NCBI GenBank assembly: GCA_001969505.1
Contig: LSSK01000845.1
Location: forward strand, 1 to 21,758
Direction of reading: 5' to 3'
DNA length: 21,758 nt
Source of the DNA: Zancudomyces culisetae
Lineage: Eukaryota > Kickxellomycota > Harpellomycetes > Harpellales > Legeriomycetaceae
The notes under the pieces were generated by a model, which was not told the origin of the DNA, searched no databases, and was given only the letters and a program-made list of their open reading frames with translations. The stretch's first letter is position 1. Each line of letters starts with the position of its first letter. Positions 18,497 to 21,758 of the stretch are shown piece by piece. The position numbers were made by a program, and so were the translations under genes.

Positions 18497-20941
18497 CTAT
18501 ACAATTTGCCCTTTGATATCAACCTTGTCAAACTTAGAACAAGCAGTATACGCTATTGGATACGCCAGTTTACAATCAATGTAATCAAGGGGATCAAGAG
18601 TTGGAAGTTGTGGAGATTGTAGTTGTGGCAAACTGGAAACTATAGGAATTTCGTGTGCATCCAAAAACTGACCAGCTTCGTGGATATCACCAAATCCTAA
18701 CTGTAATCTTAGAAATTCTAGAGTAACATTTGGTCTAAATCTATATTATTATTATTATTATTATTATCCATGATCATTGCATTTGTTTACAATATATATA
18801 TAGTTAAATGAATTTCATTTTCAATAAACAAGTCTTGACTTACGCTCTGGTAATAATTCTGAGTGCAATACACCGACTCCTATTCAAAAACGTCTCGACC
18901 AATTTTTTGGCATGCAAACTAGGCGACTGCTCATTGTACAACTTGAATAAAACGTAATAATTGTTGGATCCTACGGCACTTCGAACATCCATCGCAAACC
19001 GAATATACGTGCTGTGCAACTTTTCGCTATTTTCAAGCTTTGAAAAAATAAGATTGTTGTCCTCATGATTTCTGGTGTAAATGTTATACAAAATGCGGTA
19101 CGATTTAAACTCAAGTTTGTGTTTGCACACGAGATTAGTATCTGTATATAAATGCTTTAGTTGGGTTTGGCATTGGTTGTATTCTCCTAAGTCATTTGCT
19201 TCAAGTGCTATTTTTGCATGTGTTTCATATACCAGTACTGTAAACAGAGTAGATATTCGCTGCACCGTCAAATCTTGTCTGATCGATTTGAGTTGGTTAC
19301 ATATATACGAATATTTGTCTTGTTTTTGATACCATTTATTTACAAACAGCTCAAATGCCTGCTTCAAAATCGGCAGTGGTCGGACTGTACTTGGGTCTGG
19401 TGCTGAGGTCAATCGCAAATATTGCTTTTCCAGCTTCGTGCTAGTCCCTACTACTGTCTCGTTCGCAGAACTTTTTGGCGAATCAATCAACATGCTTGTG
19501 CTGCTCGCGGTTTCTGCAGTCTCAAATCGCATTTTGCGCATGAGTTTTGCTTTTTCACTACTATTGAGTCCCTTGGAACTCATTGTCTTTGCTGATGAAC
19601 CTCCTTTGCTGCCTTCCTTTTCAAGCAAATCACAAGCACTATTATCACCACGAGTTATAGTTTATTTAAAATACATCATACTTTTATTGTATTTATCATA
19701 AGTAGTACAAATTAAAGGCAATACAAGTAATAATGCTTACGTTGGCAGTGCTTTTTTGCTCCAATCCATGCTATTTAGTGAGTTTTTTGCAACCGCAGAA
19801 GCAATAATCTTTTTAAGTTGCTTTTCAACTTTGGGTCTAGATTCAGCAGAACAATGCTTGAAAGCCTTTAATACATATGTCTTTAGGTCATCTGGCCATT
19901 CCAAACCGCTATTTCTATTGAGTATACAAGACAGGATTAGTCAATTGTAATATTCTTTTAATGATACATTGGCTGTGTCTAATAACACAACTACACTTAC
20001 TCTAGACCAGTTTTATGTTTTTGAGCTTTGTCTGTGGACTTTTTGTTATTTTTGAAACCAAATGCGGAGTTTGGATCGGATATAGAAACACTCGCTGTGG
20101 CTGTTGCGAGTGTCTCGGGCTGATTCATAAATGATTGTAGATTTGTAGATTTGGTTTGTTTTTTAGTATTGATTGCATCCTTGTTGATCTTTACAGCAGT
20201 GTACAACACTTTGGACTTTGAATCGTAGGGTTGTTGTCTTTGTCTCCACGGTGGTAGATCAGAAGTTGCCGTTGAACGAGGGCGCAGAGGAGATGTAGGC
20301 GGTGGAAATGTTGATTGTTGTGATGGGGGAGGAGGCGGAGGAATGTTTCCTGGTGGAGGCGGAGGAGGAGGGGGTGGTGGTGGTGGAAGTGATGGGGGTA
20401 GTGGAGGTGGCGGAGGTGGTGGCGGAGGGTAAGATGCCTGAACTGCAGAGCCTAAACTTCCAGAGCCGTTGGTACCCTGGACACCATAATAATTCGTGCC
20501 CGCTCTCGGTGGTTGAGTACCAACTGGGTATGTTTGTTGGTACTGTTGGTATTGACCATAATAGGACTGTGTTGATTGCTGCTGCTGTTGTTGTTGTTGA
20601 CTATAATAATAATCAGAGCCTGGAGGGAGAGATTGATGTTGGTACTGGTAATCTGCGGGGTTCTGATTGTATCCATAGTTGTAGTTGTAGTCGTAGCTGT
20701 AATTGAAACCAGTGGGATTTGTATTCGGATTAGAATTCGATTTTAACGCCGTTCCTGCTGGCAATGATGTACTCGAAGAAGAACCGTATATTACGTTGCT
20801 ACTCGTTGTTGTTGTGACTATTGGTTTGTTCTCGAGGTCTGTCCCAGATGTTGACGGATTGAGATTGGGATCAGTATTTGTTGTTCCAAATACATTTAAA
20901 TCCTTTAGGATTTTCTGCTTTTTGCTTTTCTTCTTTACCAT
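18497..20941 (-). CDS. THP3: SAC3/GANP-domain protein of the THP3/LENG8 type, four exons
   Basis: In yeast Thp3 acts with Csn12 in transcription elongation and mRNA splicing; LENG8 is the human relative. Exons on the minus strand are 20941-20001, 19914-19741, 19638-18844 and 18734-18497, with introns of 86, 102 and 109 nt. All are phase 2, with GTAAGT or GTAAGC donors and TAG acceptors. The 715-residue product begins with a Lys-rich segment, then a Tyr/Gln/Asn-rich region with poly-Gln and long poly-Pro runs (about 80-245). Next come NSGLEWPDDLKTYVLKAFKH and VEKQLKKII, as in LENG8. The SAC3/GANP domain runs from about 440 to 700: YLRLTSAPDPSTVRPLPILK, SIRQDLTVQRI, VYETHAKIALEANDLGEYNQ, CQTQLKHLY, then in the last exon FLRLQLGFGDIHEAGQFLD and YIDCKLA. 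Family match is strong across every splice junction, confirming the exon model. Confidence 0.93.
18744..18768. repeat. (TAT)n microsatellite in the last intron of the THP3-like gene
   Basis: About eight TAT/ATT units lie inside the 109-nt intron 18735-18843, just before the acceptor on the sense strand. The repeat makes up about a quarter of the intron. Confidence 0.85.
20305..20430. repeat. Imperfect GGT/GGA-rich tract encoding poly-Pro in the THP3-like protein
   Basis: On the plus strand the tract is G-rich (GGAGGCGGAGG, GGTGGTGGTGG). The minus strand reads mainly CCx codons, giving Pro runs broken by Leu, Ser, Gly and Ile. A poly-Gln tract at 20577-20599 lies upstream in the same protein. 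Confidence 0.85.
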
Positions 20942-21758
20942 TTTCGATTCAACCCGGAGAATATACGATGAGAGATCATAACTCGTTGAGTTTAAATAAT
21001 TAAATTAGGAATCTAGCGTAAATACTCACCAAAATTTTTTTTAATATAAACATATAAATAAATGATTAATTAATTTAATTTAAACAGGGGGTTTTTGGGA
21101 TGTTGCTAATTATTTTGCGTTTACATAACTTGTTTGTTTGGTTGAAAAAATCAAAAAAAACAGGAAACAATCACGTGTTTCAGTGTTTAAGGATTAACTA
21201 ACGATCAGCTACAAGGGGTTATAGGCAATATTACGGAACCGTTTAGGATTTTATAGTGTACAACAAATATATGCAGCGGAGTAGCATTATTGATGTTTAA
21301 GTGTGTATTTAATTGGAATATGGTTGAACTGCTCGGTTATTGTAAACAGTAGAACTATTTTGAAATCCAAACTTGCTACGAACCTGAAATGAGACTTGTT
21401 GAGTGACATATTATTAGTATCTTTAACAATAAATAAACAGACTAGAATATAGTGCAAGTGTGCCATCAAAGATTAACAATTGGATATTGAACTATAGATT
21501 GACTCAAGCCAAGTGCTAGTAACTATGAGCTGATAAACACTGTGTGTAGAATTTAGAGGATCTTGTTTAATCAACAAACAAGAGTAGTCAACTCTACTGA
21601 ATGAATATCATGCAAAATAGAGCATATTGAAAGGTGTAAGTGTACGTAAAGTGGAGAATAAGGAACCATATCATAGAGATAAAGGGTGCTTTCTAATATT
21701 AAAAATGATTCGATTTGTATAATATTTTTGAACAGATTTTCAACCAGCTATAAAGCTG
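20942..21758. promoter_or_regulatory. 5' spacer of the THP3-like gene to the right edge
   Basis: No gene is recognised in these 817 bases. A CACGTG E-box lies at 21173-21178, about 230 bases upstream of the THP3-like start. The region is AT-rich, with TTAATTTAATTTAA-like runs at about 21066-21084. A 60-codon minus-strand frame at 21287-21469 has no coding character. Confidence 0.4.

Noticed and set aside
21287-21469. 60-codon minus-strand frame near the right edge
   Set aside because: No family pattern and biased composition; it is consistent with chance in AT-rich spacer.

Overview
The window is nuclear DNA of a fungus. It is AT-rich with poly-A/T-rich spacers and carries eight recognisable protein genes. 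Their introns are short (84-216 nt), with GTAAGT/GTAAGC donors. Fungal affinity comes from a mitoribosomal Mrp51-type protein, an Mgr3-like mitochondrial TPR protein and a Cdc11/AspA-type septin. CTG is read as Leu: it encodes the invariant Leu of the TLGPKG motif in CCT2, which argues against a CUG-Ser yeast. Zuotin keeps a C-terminal SANT pair, which budding-yeast Zuo1 lacks. Together with the low-complexity expansions this suggests a lineage outside the reduced Saccharomycotina, possibly an early-diverging fungus. The species cannot be named from the sequence.

Layout from left to right: GCP3/Spc98 gamma-tubulin complex protein (-, runs off the left edge, 1-2151); divergent promoter; CCT2 chaperonin beta (+, 2702-4327); zuotin/DNAJC2 (-, 4453 to about 6.6 kb); 1.2-kb spacer; Mrp51-type mitoribosomal protein (+, 7828-9198); Cdc11-type septin in four exons (-, 9320-10717); a 2.2-kb gap with signs of an unrecognised spliced plus-strand gene or genes; Mgr3-like TPR protein in two exons (-, 12889-14547); MRE11 (-, 14855-17824); a spacer with an E-box; THP3/LENG8-type SAC3/GANP protein in four exons (-, 18497-20941); and 0.8 kb of spacer to the right edge.

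The genes are housekeeping functions: microtubule nucleation (GCP3) and tubulin folding (CCT2) in divergent orientation, ribosome-associated folding (zuotin), mitochondrial translation and inner-membrane quality control, the septin cytoskeleton, DNA break repair, and mRNA processing. No mobile element, CRISPR array, tRNA, rRNA or virus-derived gene was recognised. I see no dramatic new system. The points most worth a second look are an abrupt change of synonymous-codon style inside CCT2, the possible split gene near 11.5-12.6 kb, zuotin's SANT pair and missing start, a septin with a degenerate P-loop and no coiled-coil tail, and simple-sequence repeats placed inside conserved protein folds.
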